64,000 nt of DNA from an uncultured Prevotella sp. (GTDB lineage: Bacteria > Bacteroidota > Bacteroidia > Bacteroidales > Bacteroidaceae). The position numbers and the translations under genes are program-made. The stretch covers positions 124,001-188,000 of the forward strand of contig CAMUYR010000003.1 of the NCBI GenBank assembly GCA_947164965.1, given 5' to 3'. This document shows positions 26,108 to 34,279 of the stretch, in pieces; the first letter of the stretch is position 1, and each line of letters begins with the position of its first letter. The notes under the pieces are model-generated. The model saw nothing but the letters and a program-made list of their open reading frames with translations, made no database searches and had not been told where the DNA came from.

Positions 26108-26996
26108 GATGCTCGTTGAACTGAATTGCGAGAATCTCTTTGATTGCCATCATGATTCACTGAAGCAGGACACCGAATGGTTGCCTGCTTCAGTTCGTAA
26201 GTGGACTCCTACCCGTTACTGGCGTAAGATTAACAATATCGGACAGGAGATTCTTTCATGTCAGGAGGATGGCGTGCCCGACTTGGTAGCATTGGTTGAA
26301 GTAGAGAATGATTCCGTGTTGCATAGTCTGACTAAGCGTTCGTTGTTGAAAAATGCGGGCTATGAATACTTGATGACTGAGTCGCCCGACTTGCGTGGCA
26401 TCGATGTGGCTCTGCTCTATCAGCCTTTTTCTTTCCGTCCTCTTTGTTATGATAACCTTTCTATTGAACCCTTGGAAGACATGCGTCCCACACGTGACAT
26501 ACTATATGTAAAAGGTGAGATTATATCAGGCGACACTCTGCATATCTTTGTGGTACATTCCCCCAGCCGTTATGGTGGCGAGAAGGCTACTATTCCCAAC
26601 AGACAGCTCATCGTCGATCGGCTGATAGAGGCAGTACATTACTTACCTTCTGATGCCAATATCATCATTGTTGGTGATTTTAACGACTATGCTGATAGTC
26701 CGGCATTGAGTAACCTTACTCAACATGGATTGCGAAATATTACTGCTGAGGCCAAAGGAACGCATGGCGCAGAAGGTACCTATCGGTATGATGGTGAATG
26801 GCGGAGTATCGATCATGTGTTGGTCAGTGAATCGTTAGTCCCCAAAGTGCGGCAGACTAGTGTCAACGATGCTCCTTTCCTCTTAGAAGAGGATAAACAA
26901 TACGGAGGAGTCAAACCCCTCCGTACTTATATCGGTTATCGCTATCAGCATGGCTTTAGCGATCATCTTCCGTTGGTTACCCGTTTCAGTTTTTAG
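26028..26996 (+). CDS. Secreted endonuclease/exonuclease/phosphatase-fold hydrolase
   Basis: A 322-residue protein of the EEP superfamily, metal-dependent phosphodiesterases acting on nucleic acids, lipids or sugar phosphates. Motifs seen: LNCENLFD near the N-terminus, the metal-binding Glu in ALVEVEND, IVGDFNDYADSP and the final SDHLPLVTR. A signal peptide precedes the domain; it is encoded by a TTTCTCATT-type repeat (VFISHFLIFSFSQ), which is unusual. The substrate is unknown. It follows the POT gene by 26 bases, and its stop overlaps the stop of the convergent Rid-like gene by 4 bases. Confidence 0.85.
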   Translation: MRNCGLRLFLTLVFISHFLIFSFSQSLMLVELNCENLFDCHHDSLKQDTEWLPASVRKWTPTRYWRKINNIGQEILSCQEDGVPDLVALVEVENDSVLHSLTKRSLLKNAGYEYLMTESPDLRGIDVALLYQPFSFRPLCYDNLSIEPLEDMRPTRDILYVKGEIISGDTLHIFVVHSPSRYGGEKATIPNRQLIVDRLIEAVHYLPSDANIIIVGDFNDYADSPALSNLTQHGLRNITAEAKGTHGAEGTYRYDGEWRSIDHVLVSESLVPKVRQTSVNDAPFLLEEDKQYGGVKPLRTYIGYRYQHGFSDHLPLVTRFSF

Positions 26997-28126
26997 AAAG
27001 CAGGCATGTCGTTGCGCTGCTGTTGCTTGATAGCCATACATTCCATTTCTATCAGCCACCCTGAGCGGCAAACGGGTGCTTGAACGATGATGCGTGGCTT
27101 GTCTGGGAAGCGCTCTTTATAGAGTTGGTTCACCTCCTGATAGTCAGCAATGTCTCGCAGATAGACAATCATAACAGTTACGTCATCGTAAGAACTGTCA
27201 GCTTCCTTTAAGAGTGCTTCTACATTGTCCCACATGCGATGGGCTTGCAGTGTAATATTCTTGGGATGCTCAATCAGTCCTTTATTGTTGATGCTGGCAG
27301 TTCCTGAGATGATGACATGTCGACGATCTGCATAGTCGATATAGGTGCCACGCTCGAAACTGACACCATAGTCGCTGGTTCTATTCAGGTGGGTAGGTGC
27401 ATACAGATAATGAATCTGTTCCTGGTGAATGCCAGCAATGGCATAGTTATCCATTTGTACCATAGCCTGAACATCCTGTGGACGTCCGCCAATACCTGTC
27501 GAGGCAATATAATGGGTGTTGTCCGTCAGTCCTTGCGTAAAGAATACTTTGTTGCGGGCAGTCACCACACCAGCATAGTTGACATCAACATCGTTGACGA
27601 AAAGCCAGGTGCGAATACAATTGTTGGCTAAGGTGCAGTCTTCCTGAGCCAGTTGCATGATATACTCGTTGAAGAGCAAACGTGTCTGGTACTCAGAATT
27701 CTGTGCGGTATTATGGGCTGATGCGTTCCAGAGATGACGGAATTCACCATGCTGAACCTCGTAGAGCCCACTCTTTCGCAGACTGGGATTCACATGAGTC
27801 ATCATATAAACCCATAAGCCAATCTTAGAACCATCCAGCGGAGCCTGTCCGATAATGCTCTTGGCACAATCGCTGGTGTCAGCTAACAGCACTTCATCAG
27901 CCTGATTGGCTACGTCACTTAGAAAATAGCGCTTAAGAACAGCCGTTGCGCCTTTCAGTTCATTGGCTTTTAATTGCTCATAGCCGTCAAGCACAGCTTC
28001 CAACTGCTGTTGAAAGGTGTGTCCTGCCTGAGCATGTATCATAACATGTAATTCCTTGACCTCGCCAGTGCTCTCAAAGCTGCAGATCTCTGCAGAAGCA
28101 TTGGTCAGCTGGATACTTTTATTCAT
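26993..28126 (-). CDS. Rid/YjgF-related two-domain protein
   Basis: A 377-residue cytosolic protein. The last 130 residues resemble a Rid (YjgF/UK114) domain: NITLQAHRMWDNVEALLKEADSSYDDVTVMIVYLRDIADYQEVNQLYKERFPDKPRIIVQAPVCRSGWLIEMECMA, including the Arg that binds the substrate carboxylate in active Rid deaminases. The N-terminal part looks like a second, divergent copy. Single Rid proteins are about 130 residues; double-length members include chorismatase-like enzymes, so that alternative stays open. It is encoded 17 bases after the MFS transporter on the same strand, suggesting a shared task in amino-acid or peptide metabolism. Confidence 0.75.
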   Translation of the reverse strand: MNKSIQLTNASAEICSFESTGEVKELHVMIHAQAGHTFQQQLEAVLDGYEQLKANELKGATAVLKRYFLSDVANQADEVLLADTSDCAKSIIGQAPLDGSKIGLWVYMMTHVNPSLRKSGLYEVQHGEFRHLWNASAHNTAQNSEYQTRLLFNEYIMQLAQEDCTLANNCIRTWLFVNDVDVNYAGVVTARNKVFFTQGLTDNTHYIASTGIGGRPQDVQAMVQMDNYAIAGIHQEQIHYLYAPTHLNRTSDYGVSFERGTYIDYADRRHVIISGTASINNKGLIEHPKNITLQAHRMWDNVEALLKEADSSYDDVTVMIVYLRDIADYQEVNQLYKERFPDKPRIIVQAPVCRSGWLIEMECMAIKQQQRNDMPAF

Positions 28127-28143
28127 GTCCTTTGGCCGAATGA

Positions 28144-29763
28144 TTACTTAATATTAGGTTCTTCAAGTCCCAGTCCCTTCTTCTTGTCAACAGCCTTTAG
28201 GATGAAGCCCAGCAACAGGGCTGCAACACCCAGCGATGCCAACATGATCAGTGGAGCTGTGTAGTCGTATTTCGTGGGGTCGGTCACACCAGGATTGGTA
28301 TCATCGAGTACCTTACCAATTAGCAATGGGAAGAGCCACAAACCAATGTTCTGAATCCAGAAGATAAGCGCATAGGCCGAACCAATCACCTTGGCATCTA
28401 CCAACTTAGGTACTGAGGGCCACAAAGAGGCTGGTACCAGTGAGAAGCTGGAACCCAATACCAGAATAGTAGCGTAGGCAATAATGATGCCTCCCACCGT
28501 GCTGTCCTTGAACAGAGGCAGGATGAAGGCAAATGTCAGGTGGCAGGCAATAAGCAGCAGCGAACCAAGAATCAGCATTGAGGCAGCCTTACCCTTATGG
28601 TCGACGTAAGAACCCAAAATTGGGGTAATCAGCACAGCCAACAATGGGAATACTGCAAAAATGCTCTCTGCCGACTGACGCATGTAACCCATATAACAAT
28701 ATGTAATCAATGCGAGGATAGAGACGCCTAACAGTCCATATTTCATATTAGCTTTCTTCTGGAAGTTAGAAGCAAAACCTGCAGCCGCAACCAGAAGCAT
28801 GATGATATACTGTACGATGGTGACAGAACTGCTGGCCCAGAACGTGTCTTGTGCAGGTTCAACCAATGTCAGGTTACACTGCAGCATGTTGACAGCATAC
28901 TTCTGGAAGGGGAAGATGGCACTGTAGTAGAGTACACACAGCAATGCCACCAACCAGAAACCGCTGGAGGTGAGAATCTGCCCCAGGTCGCTGATCTTGA
29001 AGGGATCGTCTTTCTCTTCTGCCTCACCAGTCTGTGCATCAAGCTTCTTATCCATGAAGAAATAGACGATAGTCATGATGAGTGCAATACACATCAGTAC
29101 CACACCAAAGGCAACGCTGCGGCTGACACTGATCTGTCCGCCTAACTTAGCAAAGAAAGGCGAGAAAATCATACAGGTGGCAACACCCAGACGGGCTAGT
29201 GCCATCTCAGAACCCATTGCCAACGCCATCTCACGACCTTTGAACCATTTTACGATACCACGACTAACGGTGATACCTGCCATCTCACAACCGCAGCCGA
29301 AAATCATAAAGCCGCATGCTGCAAATTTGGCTGAGGCGGGCATGCCAGCATAGAAGGGAGATACGCCCAATTCATCGAAGACAGGGATATAATTAAGGTT
29401 GTTGTTAAACCATGTTTCAAGTCCACTTCCCATGAAACTCTCACTGACGGCATACCATTTGACGCAGGCACCTACCAGCATCACTGAAGCAGAGAGCACT
29501 GCGGTAAAGCGTACACCCATCTTGTCGAGGATGATACCTGCGAAGATGAGGAAGAATACGAATACGTTAAGGAATACTTCTGAACCCTGCATGGTTCCGA
29601 ATGCAGTGGAGTCCCAACCACGGGTTTCCTGCATCAGGTCCTTGATTGGTGATAGAATATCCATGAAGATGTAGCTGCAGAACATGGCCATAGCCAGGAG
29701 CAGCAGAGCGGTCCACCGCATACCGGCAGAATCGCGAAGTGTTTTCTGAATTGCTTGTGTCAT
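28144..29763 (-). CDS. MFS transporter, MFSD1-like
   Basis: A 539-residue inner-membrane transporter with 12 helices and the pattern SYIFMDILSPIKDLMQETRGWDSTAFGTMQG that recalls the MFSD1 branch; the animal member moves dipeptides out of lysosomes. A GTG 14 codons upstream (29805) is possible, but it falls in the repeat array, and the ATG at 29763 gives a normal cytosolic N-terminus. The gene is downstream of dpp5, whose product releases dipeptides, and upstream of the Rid-like gene. Dipeptide uptake is therefore a reasonable inference, not shown. A three-unit 22-bp palindromic array fills the gap to dpp5. Confidence 0.82.
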   Translation of the reverse strand: MTQAIQKTLRDSAGMRWTALLLLAMAMFCSYIFMDILSPIKDLMQETRGWDSTAFGTMQGSEVFLNVFVFFLIFAGIILDKMGVRFTAVLSASVMLVGACVKWYAVSESFMGSGLETWFNNNLNYIPVFDELGVSPFYAGMPASAKFAACGFMIFGCGCEMAGITVSRGIVKWFKGREMALAMGSEMALARLGVATCMIFSPFFAKLGGQISVSRSVAFGVVLMCIALIMTIVYFFMDKKLDAQTGEAEEKDDPFKISDLGQILTSSGFWLVALLCVLYYSAIFPFQKYAVNMLQCNLTLVEPAQDTFWASSSVTIVQYIIMLLVAAAGFASNFQKKANMKYGLLGVSILALITYCYMGYMRQSAESIFAVFPLLAVLITPILGSYVDHKGKAASMLILGSLLLIACHLTFAFILPLFKDSTVGGIIIAYATILVLGSSFSLVPASLWPSVPKLVDAKVIGSAYALIFWIQNIGLWLFPLLIGKVLDDTNPGVTDPTKYDYTAPLIMLASLGVAALLLGFILKAVDKKKGLGLEEPNIK

Positions 29764-29798
29764 TATTTGGTCTTTTTTTACTTTTATATTACTGTTTA

Positions 29799-29857
29799 TT
29801 CCCACGGTGGGAATGTTTTGTTCCCACGCTGGGAATTATTTGTTCCCACGCTGGGAA
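29799..29857. repeat. 22-bp-period palindromic array A (3 units)
   Basis: Three palindromes, TTCCCACGGTGGGAA at 29799-29813 and TTCCCACGCTGGGAA at 29821-29835 and 29843-29857, spaced by 7 T-rich bases, so the period is exactly 22. Arms TTCCCA/TGGGAA are perfect around a 3-base centre. The array begins 5 bases after the dpp5 stop and ends 35 bases before the MFS start. Confidence 0.9.
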
Positions 29858-29862
29858 TATTT

Positions 29863-32061
29863 TTACTTCAACCAGCGGTCTAACCAGTTGAAGAAGGTGC
29901 GCTGCCAAAGTACACCGTTCTGGGGTTTCAATACCCAGTGGTTTTCATCGGGGAAGATGAGCAGTTCTGCAGGGATTCCCTTCATGCGGGCAGCATTGAA
30001 TGCCTGCATGCCCTGAGTATAGCAGATGCGGTAGTCCTTTTCACCATGTATACAGAGGATAGGCGTATCCCACTTCTCCACCATTTTATGCGGTGAGTCA
30101 TGATAGGTCTTCTTGGCATTAGGCATCTGTGGACGGTGCCAATAAGCCTCGTCATATTCCCAGTTAGAGAACCAGTTCTCTTCTGTCTCCAGATACATGG
30201 AAGCCAGATTGAAGGCTCCGTCATGAGCAATGAAAGCCTTGAAGCGCTTGTTGTGGATGCCTGCCAGATAGTAGACTGAGAAACCTCCGAATGAGGCTCC
30301 GACAGCTCCCAGACGGTTCTTATCGACGAAGGGCAGTGAATCAGCGGCAAAGTCGATAGCCGACAGGTAGTCGTTCATGCACTGACCAGTCCAGTCGCCA
30401 CTAATCTCTTCTTTCCATTCCTGTCCGAAGCCAGGCAGACCGTGACGGTTGGGAGCTACTACCACATAGCCGTTAGCTGCCATAATCTGGAAATTCCAAC
30501 GATAGCTCCAGAACTGGCTGACAGGACTCTGTGGACCACCCTCGCAGAAGAGTAGGGTGGGATATTTCTTCCCTTCCTCATAATTGGCAGGCAGCATCAC
30601 CCAAACCAGTTCTTTCTTACCATCAGTCGTGGGAACCCAGTATTGCTGCATCTTACCAAGCGTCAACTGATCAAGGATATGCTTGTTCTCAAACGAAATC
30701 TGTTCTATCTTAGTAGCCTGTTTCTTGACAGGAGGTGTTACCATATAGATGTCAGTAGGTGTTGAGAGGCTCTGACGGGTAGCCAGGATACGCTGTCCGT
30801 TGTTTGCCATCTGAATGCTGGTCCAGTCATCCCAAGTCTCTGTCAGCTGTGTTACCTCACCTTTCTGGCTGGCGCAGTACATATTACAGCAACCATTCCA
30901 TACGCTGATGAAATACAGTTGTGGGTCTGTACTTTTCACTTTTCTCTGTTTACTTTTCACTTCTTGTGGTGCCCAACAGAAAGCATCCACATCGCTCTTC
31001 CAATTGATGTATCGTTTGGTACCTGTAGCTAAGTGATAGATACACAAGCGGTTGAGGTCTGCCTCATAACCATCGCGCTCCATTGATAGCCAAGCCACAT
31101 ACTCACCATCAGGCGAGAACTGTGGATTCTGATCGTAGCCAACATTATTCTTCAGATTCTCAGGGGCATTGACAGCCTGAATCTTCAAGGTGCGTGTAGG
31201 GTCATTCTTAGGAGCAACATAATCGGCAGGCTTACAGAGATTTTTGGTTTCGCGCGTACCTATATTATATAAATAGATGTCGGAATCAGTGGAGATAGAG
31301 TATTCCAGTCCCGTTTTCTTTCGACAGGTATAGGCAATGGTCTTCGAATCAGGGCTCCATGCCAATTGTTCGATGCCACCAAAGGGTTCCATAGGACATT
31401 CGTAGGGCTCACCTTCCAGAATATCCGTCATGTTTGTAGCGATACCATCATCGCTTACTGAACAGACAAAGGGATGCTGAATACTCTCTACATAGTGGTC
31501 CCAGTGGCGATACATCAAATCTGTCACACGACGACCAGTGGCCTTGGGCAGATCATCAGGATTCTTTTGGATAATCTCGTTGAAGTCGATACTCTTGAGG
31601 ATGATGACGTGCTTGCGGTCTGGTGAGAACTTAAAGCCTTCCACCTTACCATCAGTCTTTGACAGTTGCTTGCGCTCACTGCCGTCAGCCTTCATACTCC
31701 ATATTTCGCCATCGCTGACGAAGGCGATGGTTTGTGCGTCAAGCCATGTAGGATCACTCTCGCTCTTGGCACTGGTCGTCAATTGCTGACGATTGCTGCC
31801 GTCTGCATTCATCACGCAGATGACCTGATGACCTTTGTTCTGCTTGACACTGTAATAACCTACTTGGAAAACCACCTGGCTACCATCAGGTGAAGCCTCT
31901 ACGCCACCAATGCGCCCCATAGCCCAAAGAGCCTCAGGAGTCATCATGCGACTCGCCAGTTTGATATTCTGTTTTCCAATCTTCACGTTTTCTTCTGCTT
32001 GTGCATTGCTGCAGCACATTCCGAGCACTGCTGCAAGCACGATAGTTGCAATTCTTTTCAT
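29863..32061 (-). CDS. dpp5: Dipeptidyl-peptidase 5 (S9 family)
   Basis: A 732-residue exported serine peptidase (signal peptide ending near SNAQA). The N-terminal part is a seven-bladed-type beta propeller, the C-terminal part an alpha/beta hydrolase with the triad Ser590 (GASFGGF), Asp676 (HGEKDYR) and His708 (DENHWV). DPP5 of Porphyromonas removes dipeptides from peptide N-termini in the periplasm. Inside the propeller, residues encoded by 30930-30962 (EVKSKQRKVKST) come from two copies of TACTTTTCACTT 21 bases apart, an apparent in-frame repeat insertion. Two tandem promoters precede the gene; the MFS transporter follows. Confidence 0.93.
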   Translation of the reverse strand: MKRIATIVLAAVLGMCCSNAQAEENVKIGKQNIKLASRMMTPEALWAMGRIGGVEASPDGSQVVFQVGYYSVKQNKGHQVICVMNADGSNRQQLTTSAKSESDPTWLDAQTIAFVSDGEIWSMKADGSERKQLSKTDGKVEGFKFSPDRKHVIILKSIDFNEIIQKNPDDLPKATGRRVTDLMYRHWDHYVESIQHPFVCSVSDDGIATNMTDILEGEPYECPMEPFGGIEQLAWSPDSKTIAYTCRKKTGLEYSISTDSDIYLYNIGTRETKNLCKPADYVAPKNDPTRTLKIQAVNAPENLKNNVGYDQNPQFSPDGEYVAWLSMERDGYEADLNRLCIYHLATGTKRYINWKSDVDAFCWAPQEVKSKQRKVKSTDPQLYFISVWNGCCNMYCASQKGEVTQLTETWDDWTSIQMANNGQRILATRQSLSTPTDIYMVTPPVKKQATKIEQISFENKHILDQLTLGKMQQYWVPTTDGKKELVWVMLPANYEEGKKYPTLLFCEGGPQSPVSQFWSYRWNFQIMAANGYVVVAPNRHGLPGFGQEWKEEISGDWTGQCMNDYLSAIDFAADSLPFVDKNRLGAVGASFGGFSVYYLAGIHNKRFKAFIAHDGAFNLASMYLETEENWFSNWEYDEAYWHRPQMPNAKKTYHDSPHKMVEKWDTPILCIHGEKDYRICYTQGMQAFNAARMKGIPAELLIFPDENHWVLKPQNGVLWQRTFFNWLDRWLK

Positions 32062-32082
32062 TGTTTTATCTTAATTTGCCTG

Positions 32083-32100
32083 CAAAGGTACAAATAAGTG
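32083..32100 (-). promoter_or_regulatory. dpp5 promoter P1
   Basis: Minus-strand CACTTATTTGTACCTTTG, with the -7 box TACCTTTG at 32083-32090, about 21 bases before the ATG at 32061. Confidence 0.65.
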
Positions 32101-32154
32101 GGGAAATTGCAAAAGGAAAACGAAATTTTATTATCTTTTTAGAACGTGAGTGCC

Positions 32155-32169
32155 TTGAGCAGAGCTCAA
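32155..32169. promoter_or_regulatory. Palindrome TTGAGC-AGA-GCTCAA
   Basis: Six-base perfect arms around a 3-base centre. It overlaps the presumed start site of dpp5 promoter P2 and lies upstream of the SpoIIE-gene promoter, so it is well placed for a regulator. No regulator is known. Confidence 0.35.
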
Positions 32170-32184
32170 AGCTACGAATAAGTG
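32167..32184 (-). promoter_or_regulatory. dpp5 promoter P2
   Basis: Minus-strand CACTTATTCGTAGCTTTG, the same 18-base layout as P1 and 84 bases further upstream. It is divergent from the promoter at 32194-32224. Confidence 0.55.
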
Positions 32185-32193
32185 AGGAAAATG

Positions 32194-32224
32194 ATTGCAG
32201 TTTCACGAAAAATTAGTATATTTG
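32194..32224 (+). promoter_or_regulatory. Promoter for the TPR/SpoIIE gene
   Basis: ATTG at 32194-32197, a 19-base spacer and TATATTTG at 32217-32224 followed by CAC. It overlaps an in-frame TTG, which rules that codon out as the start and points to the ATG at 32249. Confidence 0.72.
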
Positions 32225-32248
32225 CACTCGAAACAATCTAGAGATTAC

Positions 32249-34267
32249 ATGAGACGATATTATTTCCTCTTCACAATAACTCTGCTGGCCATGATGGTAT
32301 GGCTTGCAGGAAGCTGTGATAACCAGACAGCCCGTCAGCAACAGAAGGTAGAGTGGACCCGTGTAGACACACTATTGGCCAAGGCCCAGCGTTCAGGTTC
32401 CTTAGAGCAAATGCAGACGCTGATAGACAGTCTGGAGGAGAAAGGCGAACTACAACCATTACGTGCAGACTTCTACCGTGCCAACAACTACAATGAAAAC
32501 AGCCGGAAGGTTGAGGCCGAGGACTATTGCCGTCGTGTGCTGGATGCACCCGATGCTGTAGAGCGCGACCCATGGGGGTATCTGTTGGCAGGGCGTATGC
32601 TCGCTAACATCCGCTTTCAAAAGCGTGATTTCGATGGTACTATCCGTACTGTGTTGCCACTTATCCATATGATGGATACACTCAATATGAGTGGAATGCG
32701 CAGCTACATTGACCTTTACACACTGTTAGGTCACTGTACGTTGTCGACTAATCAGCCTACGCAGGCCGCAGAGAACTTCGAAAAGGCCTATGGTGCTATG
32801 CAACAGCTGATGACTGAAGATACCACGCTGAATGCCGTGCATACGGCATTTGTCAACATTAATTCTATTACCAACGATTATATCAATCTCAAACGCTGGG
32901 AGGATGCTGAGCACTGGGTTATCCGATTAGACTCTCTGATGCCACGTTACCAGCATTATGATTTTCCTGAGAATCCTTTCTTCTCGGAAATGCAGCGAGG
33001 TTCAGCCATCCTGAATCGAGCAATGGCTATGCTCGGTCTGGGACGTACCAAGGAGGCTGCGGAGGCCTATGCAGAATTCAAGGAGAACAGTTTTTCTATT
33101 ACCGACTATGGGCGCATCAATGCCTCCGACTATCTGATGTTGGATAAACGCTATGCAGCAGCTGCTGACAACTACGAGGTGGTAGATCGTGTTGTTCGCA
33201 GTAGTGGCTACGAACTCTCCCTTGACCTTATCAATACGCTCTATATTCCCAAACTGAAGGCCAATCTGCTCAGTGGACGCAGGGATGCCGCTTTGCATGT
33301 GGCTTCACAAATCGCTGAATCGTTCGACTCAGCATATCATCGGCAGTTGACCGATCAGACTGCGGAGCTGGCTACTATTTACGACACGAAAGGTAAGGAA
33401 GCACAGATAGCACATCAGCAGGCCGAACTGTCACAGCAGCGTTTTATCGGTGTTGTCGTAGCATTGACGCTTATCACCATTTTCTTTATCATCTATACGT
33501 TGCATCGTCGTAGGGCTGCTCGCCGCATGGCTTTAATGAAGGCACGTCAGGAACGCATAGAGAGTGAACTTCGTATTGCTCGCGACATCCAGATGTCAAT
33601 GGTGCCCAATAAGTTTCCTGACGAAGAAGGGCTTGACATGTATGCCTCGATGAAACCTGCCAAGGAGGTTGGTGGCGATCTGTATGGGTATGTACTCCAG
33701 GACCGCAAACTCTACTTTGCGTTGGGTGATGTCTCTGGAAAAGGTGTTCCCGCCTCGCTATTCATGGCTCAGGCCACACGACTGTTCCGTACACTGGCAG
33801 CTCAAGGTATGTCGCCTGCTGAGATCTGTACACGGATGAATGATGCTCTGTCTGGTGAAGACAACAAGAATAGCATGTTTGTCACCTTCTTCCTCGGATT
33901 AGTAGACCTTGAAACAGGTCGTCTCTCGTTTTGTAATGCAGGTCATAATCCGCCTATCCTCAATGCTCAATATATGGAGATGCAGCCTAATGCACCCATT
34001 GGCATTCTTTCTGGCATGCAGTATATTGGTGAGGAAATGGACACCATCAAGGGATGTTCACTCTTTGTCTATTCTGATGGTCTGAATGAGGCCGAGAATA
34101 ACCAACAGGAGCAATTCGGAGACGAACGACTACTCGATATCCTGAGTACATCAAAGTTCGACTCCGCCCGCCAAGTGATTGATACACTGGCTGCCGAAGT
34201 CGAAAAGCATCGTGATGGGGCCGAACCGAATGACGACCTTACAATGATGTGTCTGCGGATTAGCTAA
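32249..34267 (+). CDS. TPR-domain SpoIIE-type PP2C phosphatase
   Basis: A 672-residue protein. A signal/lipoprotein-like N-terminus (LAMMVWLAGSCDNQ, so probably lipidated at that Cys) leads into about 350 residues of TPR-like helical repeats, then a membrane helix near residue 398-418 (IGVVVALTLITIFFIIYTL) and a cytosolic SpoIIE phosphatase domain. The metal-binding residues are kept: KEVGGDLYGY, LGDVSGKGVPASLFMAQ, VYSDGLNEAEN and NDDLTMMCL. Such phosphatases dephosphorylate STAS antagonists to release sigma factors. The only STAS protein in this window is at 13823-14125, and the pairing is inferred. It stands as a single gene. Confidence 0.88.
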   Translation: MRRYYFLFTITLLAMMVWLAGSCDNQTARQQQKVEWTRVDTLLAKAQRSGSLEQMQTLIDSLEEKGELQPLRADFYRANNYNENSRKVEAEDYCRRVLDAPDAVERDPWGYLLAGRMLANIRFQKRDFDGTIRTVLPLIHMMDTLNMSGMRSYIDLYTLLGHCTLSTNQPTQAAENFEKAYGAMQQLMTEDTTLNAVHTAFVNINSITNDYINLKRWEDAEHWVIRLDSLMPRYQHYDFPENPFFSEMQRGSAILNRAMAMLGLGRTKEAAEAYAEFKENSFSITDYGRINASDYLMLDKRYAAAADNYEVVDRVVRSSGYELSLDLINTLYIPKLKANLLSGRRDAALHVASQIAESFDSAYHRQLTDQTAELATIYDTKGKEAQIAHQQAELSQQRFIGVVVALTLITIFFIIYTLHRRRAARRMALMKARQERIESELRIARDIQMSMVPNKFPDEEGLDMYASMKPAKEVGGDLYGYVLQDRKLYFALGDVSGKGVPASLFMAQATRLFRTLAAQGMSPAEICTRMNDALSGEDNKNSMFVTFFLGLVDLETGRLSFCNAGHNPPILNAQYMEMQPNAPIGILSGMQYIGEEMDTIKGCSLFVYSDGLNEAENNQQEQFGDERLLDILSTSKFDSARQVIDTLAAEVEKHRDGAEPNDDLTMMCLRIS

Positions 34268-34279
34268 CCCGCTTAGTCA

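Noticed and set aside
13823..34267. Full partner-switching system (STAS, kinase, phosphatase)
   Set aside because: The STAS protein and a SpoIIE phosphatase are present, but no anti-sigma kinase is seen, and the two are 18 kb apart, so a complete system cannot be claimed.
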